From contig JAFREQ010000185.1 of the NCBI GenBank assembly GCA_025331565.1, forward strand, positions 1 through 64,000: a DNA stretch of 64,000 nucleotides, read 5' to 3'. Below, in pieces: positions 1 through 11,200 of the stretch. Below the pieces are notes generated by a model. That model saw only the letters and a list, made by a program, of their open reading frames with translations, was not told where the DNA came from and ran no database searches. Made by a program: the position numbers and the translations under genes. Each line of letters opens with the position of its first letter. Positions within the stretch are counted from its first letter, which is position 1. Source of the stretch: Holacanthus passer. Its lineage: Eukaryota > Chordata > Actinopteri > Pomacanthidae.

Positions 1-35
1 GAAAGTAATTCGAAATACAGTCAGCTCTCTTTAAA

Positions 36-86
36 GTGCCAGCCTGATGAAGACAAAGAATGATCGAAACGTTGCAACTAAGGCAC
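36..86 (+). ncRNA. Hammerhead-ribozyme-like motif, satellite copy 1
   Basis: CTGATGA (44-50) is followed 15 nt later by GAAAC (66-70), the two invariant core strings of a hammerhead ribozyme. An outer helix GTGCC (36-40) with GGCAC (82-86) plus a GC/GC pair next to the core gives a type I layout with an asymmetric internal loop. Stem III would be only AC/GU, as in minimal hammerheads of Penelope-like elements. Stem II pairs poorly, so activity is doubtful. Confidence 0.4.
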
Positions 87-850
87 AAATTGGACTTTAT
101 TGGGAGGGGGATAAAAACATTTTAAAACACTTTAAAATATTCAAAAAACATTAAAAAGCATAAATATATTACAAGCTAAAAACAGCAATAATATTATTAT
201 ATTAGAATACCCAAGGAAATTCAGCTAAATTCAGACAGCTAACCTAACTTTGGGAGAAGAAAGGGGAGGGACCGGAGTTACGGGAGCTGGTAGAGGATGG
301 AGCGTGCACTCCTGTCGTCCTTCATTTAGGAGGCAGTATCTATCTCTCACACCTAACCGGCCAGTGCCTCCTCTATCTGGCCTGTTCCTGCTGGTAGCCT
401 CTCCTAACCTTACCCCTACCCTCATTCTAACCCCAACCCAGTTTCCTCACCCTGACCCTAACCACTTCTACCCCTAGCTAACCATAACCCTGGTAGTGAA
501 GAAGAAATAAATAATATATAGTATACAAGTTAAGGAGAAAGGAAAGATAGGGAAACTAAATTGGGACAGAGGCTGACTATACTAAAAAGGAAAGAGAAAT
601 ACAAAGGGGTGCCAAGGAGAAGTACAGGGGGTGCCAAAGAACAAGAGATTTAAGAGAAACTACAGAAGAAGAAAATACTACAGAAGAAGAAAATACTACA
701 GAAGAAGAAAGCACAGAAGAAGAAAATACAGAGGAGAAGCCACAGATGAAAAATGCTCAAAGGAAGCAAACTAAGGAAGAAGAAGCCAAAGAATAAATCT
801 ACAAGGATGTAAGGGAAAGTAATTCGAAATACAGTCAGCTCTCTTTTAAA

Positions 851-901
851 GTGCCAGCCTGATGAAGACAAAGAATGATCGAAACGTTGCAACTAAGGCA
901 C
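851..901 (+). ncRNA. Hammerhead-ribozyme-like motif, satellite copy 2
   Basis: This is the same arrangement in the second satellite unit: GTGCC at 851-855, CTGATGA at 859-865, GAAAC at 881-885 and GGCAC at 897-901. The core and outer stem are unchanged from copy 1. Confidence 0.4.
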
Positions 902-1724
902 AAATTGGACTTTATTGGGAGGGGGGGATAAAAACATTTTAAAACACTTTAAAATATTCAAAAAACATTAAAAAGCAGAAATATATTACAAGCTAAAAAC
1001 AGCAATAATATCATTATACTCATAAATATATTACAAGCTAAAAACAGCAATAATATTATTATATTAGAATACCCAAGGCGAAATTCAGCTAAAGCTAACT
1101 CAGACATGAAGCTAACCTAACTTTGGGAGAAGAAAGGGGAGGGACCGGAGTTACGGGAGCTGGTAGAGGATGGAGCGTGCACTCCTGTCGTCCTTCATTT
1201 AGGAGGCAGTATCTATCTCTCACACCTAACCGGCCAGTGCCTCCTCTATCTGGCCTGTTCCTGCTGGTAGCCTCTCCTAACCTTACCCCTACCCTCATTC
1301 TAACCCCAACCCAGTTTCCTCACCCTGACCCTAACCACTTCTACCCCTAGCTAACCATAACCCTGGTAGTGAAGAAGAAATAAATAATATATAGTATACA
1401 AGTTAAGGAGAAAGGAAAGATAGGGAAACTAAATTGGGACAGAGGCTGACTATACTAAAAAAGGAAAGAGAAATACAAGGGGGTGCCAAGGAGAAGTACA
1501 GGGGGTGCCAAAGAACAAGAGATTTAAGAGAAACTACAGAAGAAGAAAATACTACAGAAGAAGAAAATACTACAGAAGAAGAAAGCACAGAAGAAGAAAA
1601 TACAGAGGAGAAGCCACAGATGAAAAATGCTCAAAGGAAGCAAACTAAGGAAGAAGAAGCCAAAGAATAAATCTACAAGGATGTAAGGGAAAGTAATTCG
1701 AAATACAGTCAGCTCTCTTTTAAA

Positions 1725-1775
1725 GTGCCAGCCTGATGAAGACAAAGAATGATCGAAACGTTGCAACTAAGGCAC
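1725..1775 (+). ncRNA. Hammerhead-ribozyme-like motif, satellite copy 3
   Basis: This is the third copy, at the truncated end of the array. GTGCC is at 1725-1729 and GGCAC at 1771-1775, with CTGATGA and CGAAAC between them as in the other two copies. Confidence 0.4.
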
Positions 1776-1993
1776 AAATTGGACTTTATTGGGAGGGGGG
1801 GATAAAAACATTTTAAAACACTTTAAAATATTCAAAAAACATTAAAAAGCAGAAATATATTACAAGCTAAAAACAGCAATAATATCATTATACTCATAAA
1901 TATATTACAAGCTAAAAACAGCAATAATATTATTATATTAGAATACCCAAGGCGAAATTCAGCTAAAGCTAACTCAGACATAGCTTGTTTTAC

Positions 1994-2086
1994 TGTGCCA
2001 CTTACCTGAAGAAGACCCTTAATAAAGACAAAAAAAAGGAGAAAAAGAAAAGTAAAAAACAAGGGTTCAAACCTTGTTCAGTGGCA
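1994..2086 (+). ncRNA. Degenerate hammerhead-like hairpin
   Basis: TGCCACT (1996-2002) can pair with AGTGGCA (2080-2086), enclosing CCTGAAGA, an ACCCTT/AAGGGT stem with a long A-rich loop, and CAAAC. The core G of GAAAC is lost, so it is probably inactive. Confidence 0.3.
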
Positions 2087-2417
2087 TACATTTGACTGAA
2101 GAAGACCCGCACAGGGTTCAAAGCTTCACTGCAGCTTTTTTCTTTCCAATTCTTTGGAAAGTATTTTTACTTCATTTTCTTTTCATCTTTGACAGAAGCT
2201 TCCTAATACAGGAGGACACTTTCAGTTACACTTTTCTTAAGAACAAAAATACATTTCATTTGATCTTTTTAGCACAAAGAAACACTTTTAGTTGTTTTAG
2301 TCACATAACCTCTATATTAGAGGACACCCTTTGTTGTTTGCTAAAAAAGAAAAAAAAGAACCAAAAAAAGCAGAAAAGACAAACATTAAAAAATAACAAA
2401 CAGGACCTGCCAGTAAG

Positions 2418-2618
2418 ATGGCAGATGAGGGGTGGACCACGGTGCGCTACGGCAGGAGAAAAGCCTGGCGCGCCCGTCAGTATGAAACCCAGGGGGATTT
2501 CGTGCACGAACGTTCAACAGGGTGGAAGGCCCGTGCACCAGCCTCCTCCTTTCGGAGGGGGAATTCATTCCCCTATCCTAACCCTTGTTATACAAGAAAC
2601 TTCATTTTATTATGTTAA
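2418..2618 (+). pseudogene. ORF head of a retroelement, module 1
   Basis: The 66-codon frame starts Met-Ala-Asp-Glu-Gly-Trp-Thr-Thr-Val and continues with Arg-rich and aromatic residues. It shares the GWTTV-x-YGRR start with the frame at 3188. I recognise no catalytic domain. It is interpreted as the 5' end of a truncated element ORF. Confidence 0.4.
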
Positions 2619-2901
2619 AAAACAAATACTACTAAAAAACAATTTTATGTTCACCAGTTAAAACACTTACCTTATATGTAGTATTTAAGAACACTTACCT
2701 GAAAAAAAAAGTTCATTTGATCTTTTAAAGTTAAATTCATACTCACTTTCTAGTTAAAAAACATTCGAAAGAACAAAAAAAGAAAAAAACACAAAAAGAA
2801 AACAAAAAAAGGAGATAGTATAAGGAGGAGGGCGGAGCCTCTCCCTCATTTCTCTTCTGGCAGGCCAAGAGGAAGCACCTCTCCAGCAGAGCAGAGAGAC
2901 G

Positions 2902-2970
2902 TGTGTGCCAGAGATTATTACACCTGAAGAAGACCCATTGAGGGTCCAAACGTCGTGTTAGTGGCACACA
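2902..2970 (+). ncRNA. Degenerate hammerhead-like motif with perfect outer stem
   Basis: TGTGTGCCA (2902-2910) is the perfect complement of TGGCACACA (2962-2970). Inside are CTGAAGA (2924-2930), a perfect GACCC/GGGTC hairpin with an ATTGA loop, then CAAAC GTC. The layout is that of a type I hammerhead, but the conserved G before AAAC is C, which should abolish cleavage. Confidence 0.35.
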
Positions 2971-3187
2971 TATTTTCATTTTCTTTCCAATTTCGTTTGG
3001 AAAGTATTTTCATTTCCTTTCTTTTTTCATTTTTCTTTTTCCAACACAAATTTTTTTGGTCACACTTAAACAGAATAGCTTCTATATTAGAAGACACTTT
3101 TAGTTGTTTGTTATTTTCAGAAAAAAGACAAAAAGAAGAAAAAAATTACAAAATTAAAAATAAAAAAATAAAAAAAGAGAAAGCAGC

Positions 3188-3424
3188 ATGGACCGTTATG
3201 CTGACCAGCAAGCAGGCTGGACCACGGTTTGCTATGGCAGGAGGCGCCAGCGCTCCCGCCAACGTATCCGAAACAGGGGTGGCGGCTACGCCCGAGGGAT
3301 GGACCGCACACCGCCTGGCCCCTCTTGGGGACGGGCTCAAAACCCTTTGCCTTCCCCTAACCCTGTGACATTTAGGGTGGAGAGAAAGGCAGAATGTGAT
3401 GGAAACATTTTTTTACATAAATAA
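3188..3424 (+). pseudogene. ORF head of a retroelement, module 2
   Basis: This 78-codon frame has Ala-Gly-Trp-Thr-Thr-Val-x-Tyr-Gly-Arg-Arg near its start, then Arg/Gly-rich sequence, paralogous to the frame at 2418. There is no downstream catalytic domain and similarity to known repeats fades near 3380. It is interpreted as a 5' fragment of the same element family. Confidence 0.4.
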
Positions 3425-3429
3425 TGACA

Positions 3430-5112
3430 ATGCAGGATCTTTAGGTTTTATTTACAATAGTGTACATGCATCATCAGGTTTCCTGTCATTCATCCTTCAG
3501 CAGACAGAAACATAAATAGTAAAACCATCATTCATTCTTTGTCAGACAAGTCTCTTTCATCCTCAACAGAATTCATTTAAATGATGTAAACAACACTGAG
3601 ACATGATGATGAAACTACTTTACTGAAGACTGACTGGTTTTCTATTGATGTCATCTTCTTCAATAATCACACAACAGTAGTCACTGGAATCACTCAAATT
3701 CACATTTACAAAAACTGTACAAGATTTGGTTGGACAATTAGGGTGACATTGAAAGGAACTCATTAAAATCCTCAAGTGTCATTTTTTTAATTCTTTACTC
3801 TAGAAAACTGAGACTGAAACAAATATATCTGTTGACGTGACGACAGGTGACAAACCGTCGACGGGAAGAGAATTCAGGAGGTGGAAGGGAACCAGAACAC
3901 AAACTTTGCTTTCTTCTTCTTTTATTTCTGTCAAATTAAAAGACAGATGGAAGGAGGGGGTGGGGATCCCAGCAGCTGGAGCGCTGGCATTGTGCTTCAT
4001 AGTGTAATGTTAATCCACTAAAGGGTGTTATCATCTTTATTATCAATAATAATAATAACTGACCCACATTCATCTCTTTTCTATAATCAATGTAACTACG
4101 TAAACATTGATGCTGCCGTCCTAAAATTTCTTCTTAGCTGTGAAAACTCTGCTGACAATGAATTTTCTTTTGGCAGTTGTTTACATAAGTTAGAATGTTC
4201 TGTTTAACCATAAAACCTGCAGTCAGTAATCACATTACTGACATATCATCCTGCTGCTTGAATGAATTGCACTTAACTGTTGAAAAGATTACGTGATCAA
4301 AAATTCAACTTTATGATGCAGAACTCAACTTTTTGTTTTAATCTATTTTTTCTTCAACCCTCAACCTGAAAATGAAACTGAAAACTGAGAATCATCGCAT
4401 CTTCATTGTGGTGTTATAAACATTACAAATATTGTAAAGGCAGTCCCTGTGACATTTAAGTTTCGGGTGGAAGGACAGTTCTCTGATTACTAACCACCTG
4501 AATGTTAACCAAAGTTTTGCAATAATCTGCTAATCTAAATTCATAGTTTCTTTTTCTGTCTCATTGTGATTTCACTGATGTTTCTGTAATGAAGTCACTT
4601 TCTGCTGTGCTGCTCCATTACAGACTGCTGGGATCATGTTATTGTTATTATTACATCACTATTATACATACATTACATACATTAAAAACAACACATCATT
4701 GTGTGACTTGCTCACATGCTTCCACAACAGACCTGATCTGCTCCAACTGTCTGAACAGGTGAAATCACAGTCAGTCTAAGTTCTGTTTGGTTTACTGAGG
4801 AGCAGATCTAGACCACCAACTAAATCTTATGGGCCAGGGTTAGCCAGGTCTGAACCAATTCAGGACAGAACCTGGATCGGGTCTGATTCAGATTCAGAAC
4901 TGAACCGAGATCGGGTCCAAACGGTTCTGGCAGTGTAACTATATTTAGCTCTTAGTGGTCCACATCTGGTTTCCTCATAAGAGTCTGAACGGGATAAACC
5001 GGATTCGGACATCCAGGATTAGATCAGGTCTGGATTACAAAGTGTCTGGAACTGGGGATTTATTTCCAGTTTAAACCCAGTTTGTGGTATACGTTGTAAC
5101 CGGCATGTCCAC
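3430..5112 (-). other. Probable 3' UTR / downstream region of atp1b3
   Basis: No coding exon or clear transposon is seen. On the minus strand AATAAA hexamers occur at about 3447-3452 and about 5058-5065, and either could serve as the poly(A) signal of the gene ending at 5113. A loosely repeated GGTCTGAACC/GGATCGGGTC stretch lies at 4830-5045. Confidence 0.35.
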
Positions 5113-5280
5113 TTACTCCACCACTTTGACTCGGAAAGTGACACGACCCAGAAACTTGTCCCGATCGTCATTGTTGCGCAGGTCTGAACCCTCAACTTTA
5201 CACTCCACCGTCTGCTCGATGTTATAATCTTCTTTTGTTAACAGCAACTGCACTGCGACCACGGGCTGCACATAGTCAGG
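5113..5280 (-). CDS. atp1b3: atp1b3 exon 7 and stop
   Basis: The acceptor is TTCTGTTCACAG. It encodes PDYVQPVVAVQ, the last cysteine (VECK) and DRDKFLGRVTFRVKVVE before TAA. Confidence 0.9.
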   Translation of the reverse strand, partial: PDYVQPVVAVQLLLTKEDYNIEQTVECKVEGSDLRNNDDRDKFLGRVTFRVKVVE

Positions 5281-8200
5281 CTGTGAACAGAAAGAGAGAC
5301 AGGTAGAGTTAATATGGAGAGAGAGAGAGAGAGAGCAACTGAGGTAGATTTACACATTGTCCTGGTTCATAAATATGTGCAACTATCTTTATACTTGCTT
5401 ATTTCTCCTCATTGAAGTTGTTCAGTGAGTGAATATATGATGAATTGATCCGATTTGAACTTGAAACAAAAACCTTCACAACTTCACACTAACCCATTAT
5501 ATACAAAATACAATAATGAAACATTAAATCAAAATAAGACTGATGCATGTCAATAAAAAACTGATGTTGATGATCCACTAATGCATAAACACTCAGTGTT
5601 CGTGGAACGTTAGTTACTGATTCTTTAAATACAAGTTTCCATACTAATAATAACAATTACTCACATGAGCTTTCTTGCCATAGTATGGGAAAAACATTTT
5701 ATCCAGACGACCTTCTGACGGGAAGTACTGCATCTGCAACGGACTGTCTCTCTACCAGAGAGAGAGATTTATTTAAATTTAAAGAGTGAACAGAATGCGG
5801 ATAAATTACACATCAAACTATCTCTATCTGCTTGACACAAAATATGAAAGCAGACTGTAGGCCATCAGAGGATAAAACATAAAACAATATTTTTAACCTG
5901 CACATCTCTCACATATAAGAAACTTTATAACTAACATTATAACTGGTTTCCACATGTTATTCAGGCTTCAAAACTGATGACAAATTGACAATTATTTTTT
6001 ATTATTGTATATTTCTGTCATCGCCATTTTTGCATATTTAACTGAACTGGTTTTCAGTCTCTCATTTAACAAGCAACTGATAATTAATGTGTGTGTGTGT
6101 GTGTGTGTGCGTGCACGTGCTACCTTGGCAGTACAGTTGATGTAGGGGTCTCCTCGTGGTTTCAGTCCAATGACCTGCACATGGACAGACAAATTGTTGT
6201 TGTTGTTGTTGTTTTTATTATTATTATTTGTATTAGTATTTCAATAGCATTTATATTTATAATTATTTACAATCAAATTTACAGTTCTCTCTGGAAATAG
6301 ATTCAATTCTAAATGAAGTTCAGCTATATTAACCTGCAGGTAACCATTGTAACCATACAGATGCTTCACCACATTCTTCATTTTTATTCCTAATGTTCCA
6401 CATCATGTTATTGTATATATACTTGGTCACATTCACATATTTCATGTAAATTTGTCTCATGTAAATTAATAAAAAGTAATATCTTATCTTATCTTATCTT
6501 AAACAAATGAATTTTTGATCAATCACCATCCTAACAGACTGAATGAAAAGTGTTTGACTGACCCGGTTCATCTTGATAATGATGCATGGTTTCCCCTCAG
6601 CGTATCCGAAGCTGGTGTCAGGCAGACCAGAGCACTGGCGCAGCGTACTGCGTTTGAACTGACAAACTTTCTTGATCGGATCGTCGTCCTGTTCGGTGTA
6701 TTCGCCCACTAGACACAAGTCATTACGCTCCTGAATACTGTCATTATAATCTGCAGAGGACAACAGCAACAATAAAAAATAATGTGTCTGTCAATACAAA
6801 ACTTTCAGCTGGACTATTATTGTGAAGCTCATAATGCTAATCTAAAGGGATTCCTGCTCTTATTATTGTCCAGGGTGACTTAAACAAAGGTAATCTCAGC
6901 CATGAACTCCCAAAATACAGACAGTTTATTCAATGCCCAACCAGGGAGGAGAATATTCTGGATCACTGTTACACTACAATCAACAGTGTTTAACACAAAG
7001 CCTGACCAACTCACTCTGCACCCACCAGCTAATAATGCCACACACTCCTCGTTCTCCCCTCTGAGAGAGGAGGAATTCTCCTAACTATTGTTGGACTCTT
7101 GTCTCACTACCTATCCCCTGGACCCGATACCATCCAGCCTCTTTCAAACCATTTCCCCAGTACTTAACCCTACAGTAACACACATCATCAACTCCTCACT
7201 TGCTACATGTGTTCCCTGCTGCATTTAAGCAACCTCCAGTTACTCCACTACTCAAAAAACCCACACTTGACCCAGCTCAGGTCAAAAACTACAGACCAGT
7301 TTGACTCCTGCCCTTTCTGTCTAAAATACTTGAGCAAACTGTCTTCAACCAAGTCTCTGCTTTCCTCTCTGACAATAACCTCTATGACCCGAATCAGTCT
7401 GGTTTGAAACAGGCTCACTCTACCGAGACCGCGCTCCTATCTGTAACAGAATCACTGAGTTCTGCTAGAGCTGCTGGACAGTCTTCAGCTCTTCTTCTGT
7501 TAGATCTGTCAGCTGCCTTTGACACGGTTAGCCACCAAATGCTCCTCTCCAAACTCATGTCCTACCTCTCAGGAAGATATTTTCTCTTGGAGGACAGAAG
7601 TATCCAGAGCCTATCCACAGGGGTTCCTCAAGGGTCAGTGCTCGGCCCCCCTCTTCTTCTCAATATACACAACTTCACTTAGCGCAATAATCCACTCCCA
7701 TGGTTTCTCATACTCTCCAAGACTGAACTCCTTGTCATCCCAGCCAGTCCCTCTGTACAACAAGAAGTCAGCATCCAGCTCGAATCGACCCAACTCAAAC
7801 CCACAAAGTCTGCCACAAACTTGAGCATCGTGATTGATGACCAACTAACCTTCAAGGTTCACTTGGCCTCTGTTGCTCGGTCAATTCGCTCTGTACAACA
7901 TCAGGAAGATCAGACCCTTCCTGTCTGAACATGCAGCACAACTCCTGGTACAGGCTCTCGTAATATCACGCATCTACTACTGCAGCTCCTTACTTGCAGC
8001 CCCCCCGCATGCACGGTCAAACCTCTGCAGATGATCCAGAGTGCAGCAGCACATCTGGTTCAGATTGCTCCACTGGTTTTCAGTTGCTGCCCGCATCAAT
8101 TTAAAAACTCTGACACTTGTCTACAAAACTACAATGAAAACGGCTCCCTCCAACCCCGAACTCCCTCATTTAGGTCTACACTCCCTCCCGCTCACTACGC

Positions 8201-11200
8201 TCGGCCAACGAAAGGTGCCTGATACAACCACCTCAAAAGGGCCCGAGGTCGAGAGCCAGACTCTTCTCCTCTGTGGTTCCCCGGTGGTGGAATGAGTTAC
8301 CAGACTCTGTTTGATCTGCAGAGTCCCTCTCAGTCTTTAAGAAGAGACTAAAGACCCAGCTCTTCACTGAACACCTTGCACTTGACAACTAAAAAAAAAA
8401 AGAAACTGATGCATCCTATTCCCTCCTGCACTGTCTGTAGGCATCAAGGTCCTGTCATACTTGAACTTTCTGTTATGGCACTTATCCAGGTTGTTTTCTC
8501 CTGACTAGATCCTTGCTTGTGTTGTATCTACTCTCAGATGTACATCACTTTGGATAAAAGTATCCGCTAAATGAAATTGTAGAATTGTAGAATTGTGTTA
8601 TTGTGTGTAGTGCTGTCACCTGGTGCACTGGGACACTCTGACCGTGTCATGGTCTACTCATCCGTCATCAAAACCTTCTCCTACTCCTGGACAATTTTCA
8701 GTTTGCCTACAGAGCCAACAGATCTGTAGATGATTCTGTCACTTTGGACGGGACCCTCTTTGTGGACTTCAGTTCTGCCTTTAATTTCTATTTTTTCTAT
8801 GTATGCTTCTGACTGCCTATCTATATATACACTAAAAACTTCCACATAATTCTGCAGAGCAGGATGTGTATTTGTACTCACGTTGCAGCAGGTCATGCAG
8901 TTGTTGGATATACTGCTTGTAGTATGTTGGGTCACTGCGGTTGAAGGAGATTTCAGCTGCATGAGGACGAATCACCAAACCTAGACTCAACAAAAGAAAC
9001 AAAAGAAATCTATAATCAATAATCAAACACTGAAAACAGAACAACTGCAACTGATCAATTATCGAAAGGCAGAGTCATTAATAGAAAATGTAATCAACAA
9101 CAAATTCAGATAGATCTATTTTACTGCCCACAAGGGGAACTTTGTTGCCAGAGAGTGAGTTCCAGTGAGCGTGTGTGCCTCTGGAACACATATCCTTTTG
9201 CATAAAACATGCAACATGAATACATTACAGAATACATGGTTTGTTATTGTAATTACTGAGCTATGAAACTAAGAACCGCTATGGCAGAGGGGGCAAAACT
9301 TTGATAGGTTGACACAGAGGCAGGTAGAGGACAGACTGTGTTGTCGCAGCACAGCATTTGCTTTTAAAGGTTATCATCATTCTCTCTTCAACTCATCCTA
9401 CTGACTGATTCATGTTGCTAAATGACATCTGTTGTGTCAGGCCTGTCCAACTGGTGTCCTCAGTGTGTTCCCACCTAAATAAGTTTGAACTTTGACTGTG
9501 ACGAGTTTTCTGTCTCTAGCTCAATTTTTAAGATATTCTTTTATCAGTCGCACAATGGGGAAATTTATCATTTAAATCATAGAAATGAACTAAAAACAAA
9601 TATCTGTCTGTATTCATTTCATATCACTTATCTAACCCTTTATTTAAGGTAAACATCTTCCTTAGAATAAAGTGTCTTCTTCAAGACAGACCTAGCCAAA
9701 TGATCATTATGGATGTGAAATAAACAGGAAGTTTAGTGCTTGGGTCAAACATGACAACCTGTGGTAATGAACTCACCTGGATTGGCCACTCGGTCCTGAT
9801 GGCGGGGGACATTTTCATCCAGAGTCTGTAACATCACCCACATGGTGAGAGTGAACATTCCCGCCAGAAACCCATAGAAGACGAGGTAGAAAAGGAGGAT
9901 GAGACCTGGTGGGAGAATTATAAAAATACTTTATTTAAACAAAATGAGGAAACAAACACTAAAACAGTGAATTTTCCTGCAGTGAAACTTCTCTACTGTG
10001 TTTCTGTGAGTTTGCCTTTTGTTCTTTGTTTCAGGAATTAACCAGCTTTCCAATCACATCACCTGATGCATTTAAGAAAGACTCTTCCTCTCTTTCCCTC
10101 CCGACTCTCACCCAGCAGTCTCCTCACATCACTCTCTGCTTCTGTTATTAGATTTAATACATTTAAATATGTTGTATCTGAACTTTAGGTTTCTCCATCA
10201 TGTTACTTCCCCCTTGATTGATGATCATAATAGTTTACGAATGCAACAGTGTACATTCTTATCCAAAGCCTGCTGGTAAAGGCCCTGCCAATCCTTATCA
10301 GTCAGCTGTTAGATCTGTAAAGATGTTAATCAAAAACACTGAAACAAATGAAACTTCATTATGTAACTACATTATGTCTCTAATAATTTAAGTGCACAAC
10401 GTTCAATGTTGTAAAATGAAGAAGAAATTGACCAACTTAACTCTTTCGTACAAAAGGTCATTTTTCCATGTGTTGTATGTCTTCCATTGAAGTATGCGTT
10501 CAAATGATATGGATTTGATCTACTGATCTGTTGTTATTCTGTAACTACATGTGTGTTGTTGTTATGTGAGCTGTCACGCTCTAACATTGCTTAATTGATG
10601 CACTTTAACTGACAAAAGCTGCTGCATCATGATTGATTGGGGTGGATGTGGCTCAGGAGGTAGAGCAGTTGTCCACCAATTGGAAGGTTGGTGGTTCGAT
10701 CCCTGGCCCATGCAGTCTATGTGTTGAAGTGTCCTTGGGCAAGATACTGAACCCCAAATTGTCCCTGACGGCTGTTCCATTGGTATGTGAATGTACATCT
10801 CTTTGGATAAAAGCAACCGCTAGATGAAATTGTAGATTGATGTCTTCAGTTTTAAGAGCAAACGAAAGAAGCTGCTGACTGAAGCGTCACATTAAATCTG
10901 TGAAGCTGCTGTACAATGATGGTTTGATTCAGTTTTAAACGTAAAAGGAGTTTCTAATTATTACTGTCACAGTTTAAAGTTTTCAGGAGGAAACTCTGCC
11001 TGACAAGGCAACCTCTGGGAGCAAAATCCCTCAAATCTATGCTGTTAGTGAGAGAGTGATAGAGAGAGGTTCAGATAAACTGCTCAGAGGCTCCAGCTAA
11101 ACATAAACACACTGATGACCTGTAGAGGTAGTTCTGAGATGTTGCAGTGTATTATGGGTAATTAAAATGTGCTGATGGTAAGTGTTTTCTGTGTGTGTAT

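Larger units (their letters stand above)
1..1980. repeat. Tandem satellite, units of about 815 and 874 bp
   Basis: The block that opens with GAAAGTAATTCG at 1 recurs at 815 and 1689. The 815 and 874 bp periods differ mainly because a roughly 60 bp AT-rich segment (ATATTACAAGCTAAAAACAG) is doubled in the second unit. The third unit breaks off near 1980. The copies are almost identical, so the array is young. Each full unit has a C-rich stretch resembling degenerate telomeric CCCTAA repeats, a GAAGAAGAAAATACTACA purine run, and a CTGATGA/CGAAAC motif. Identical 75-codon frames at 250-477 and 1123-1350 follow from the repeat and are not evidence of a gene. Confidence 0.9.
1985..3380 (+). mobile_element. 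Two related retroelement 5' modules in tandem
   Basis: Two diverged copies of one layout lie head to tail. Each has a CTGAAGAAGACCC hairpin motif flanked by TGCCACT/AGTGGCA-type arms, then a pyrimidine-rich stretch containing TTTCCAA...TTTGGAAA, then TCTATATTAGA(G/A)GACAC, an A-rich tract, and an open frame beginning with a Gly-Trp-Thr-Thr-Val motif (2418 and 3188). This looks like the promoter region plus ORF head of a non-LTR or Penelope-like element. No reverse transcriptase follows, so the class is uncertain. Confidence 0.45.

Noticed and set aside
250..477. Repeated identical 75-codon ORF (also 1123-1350) as a small gene
   Set aside because: Identity comes from satellite duplication; opposite-strand frames are equally conserved and no domain is visible.
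1..1980. CRISPR-like array
   Set aside because: Units are 0.8 kb tandem copies, not short repeats with unique spacers, and the genome is eukaryotic.
10660..10720. tRNA gene from A and B boxes
   Set aside because: The cloverleaf does not close, and the unit continues into a SINE core and L2 tail; the same holds for 20770, 36461 and the reversed 21466 copy.
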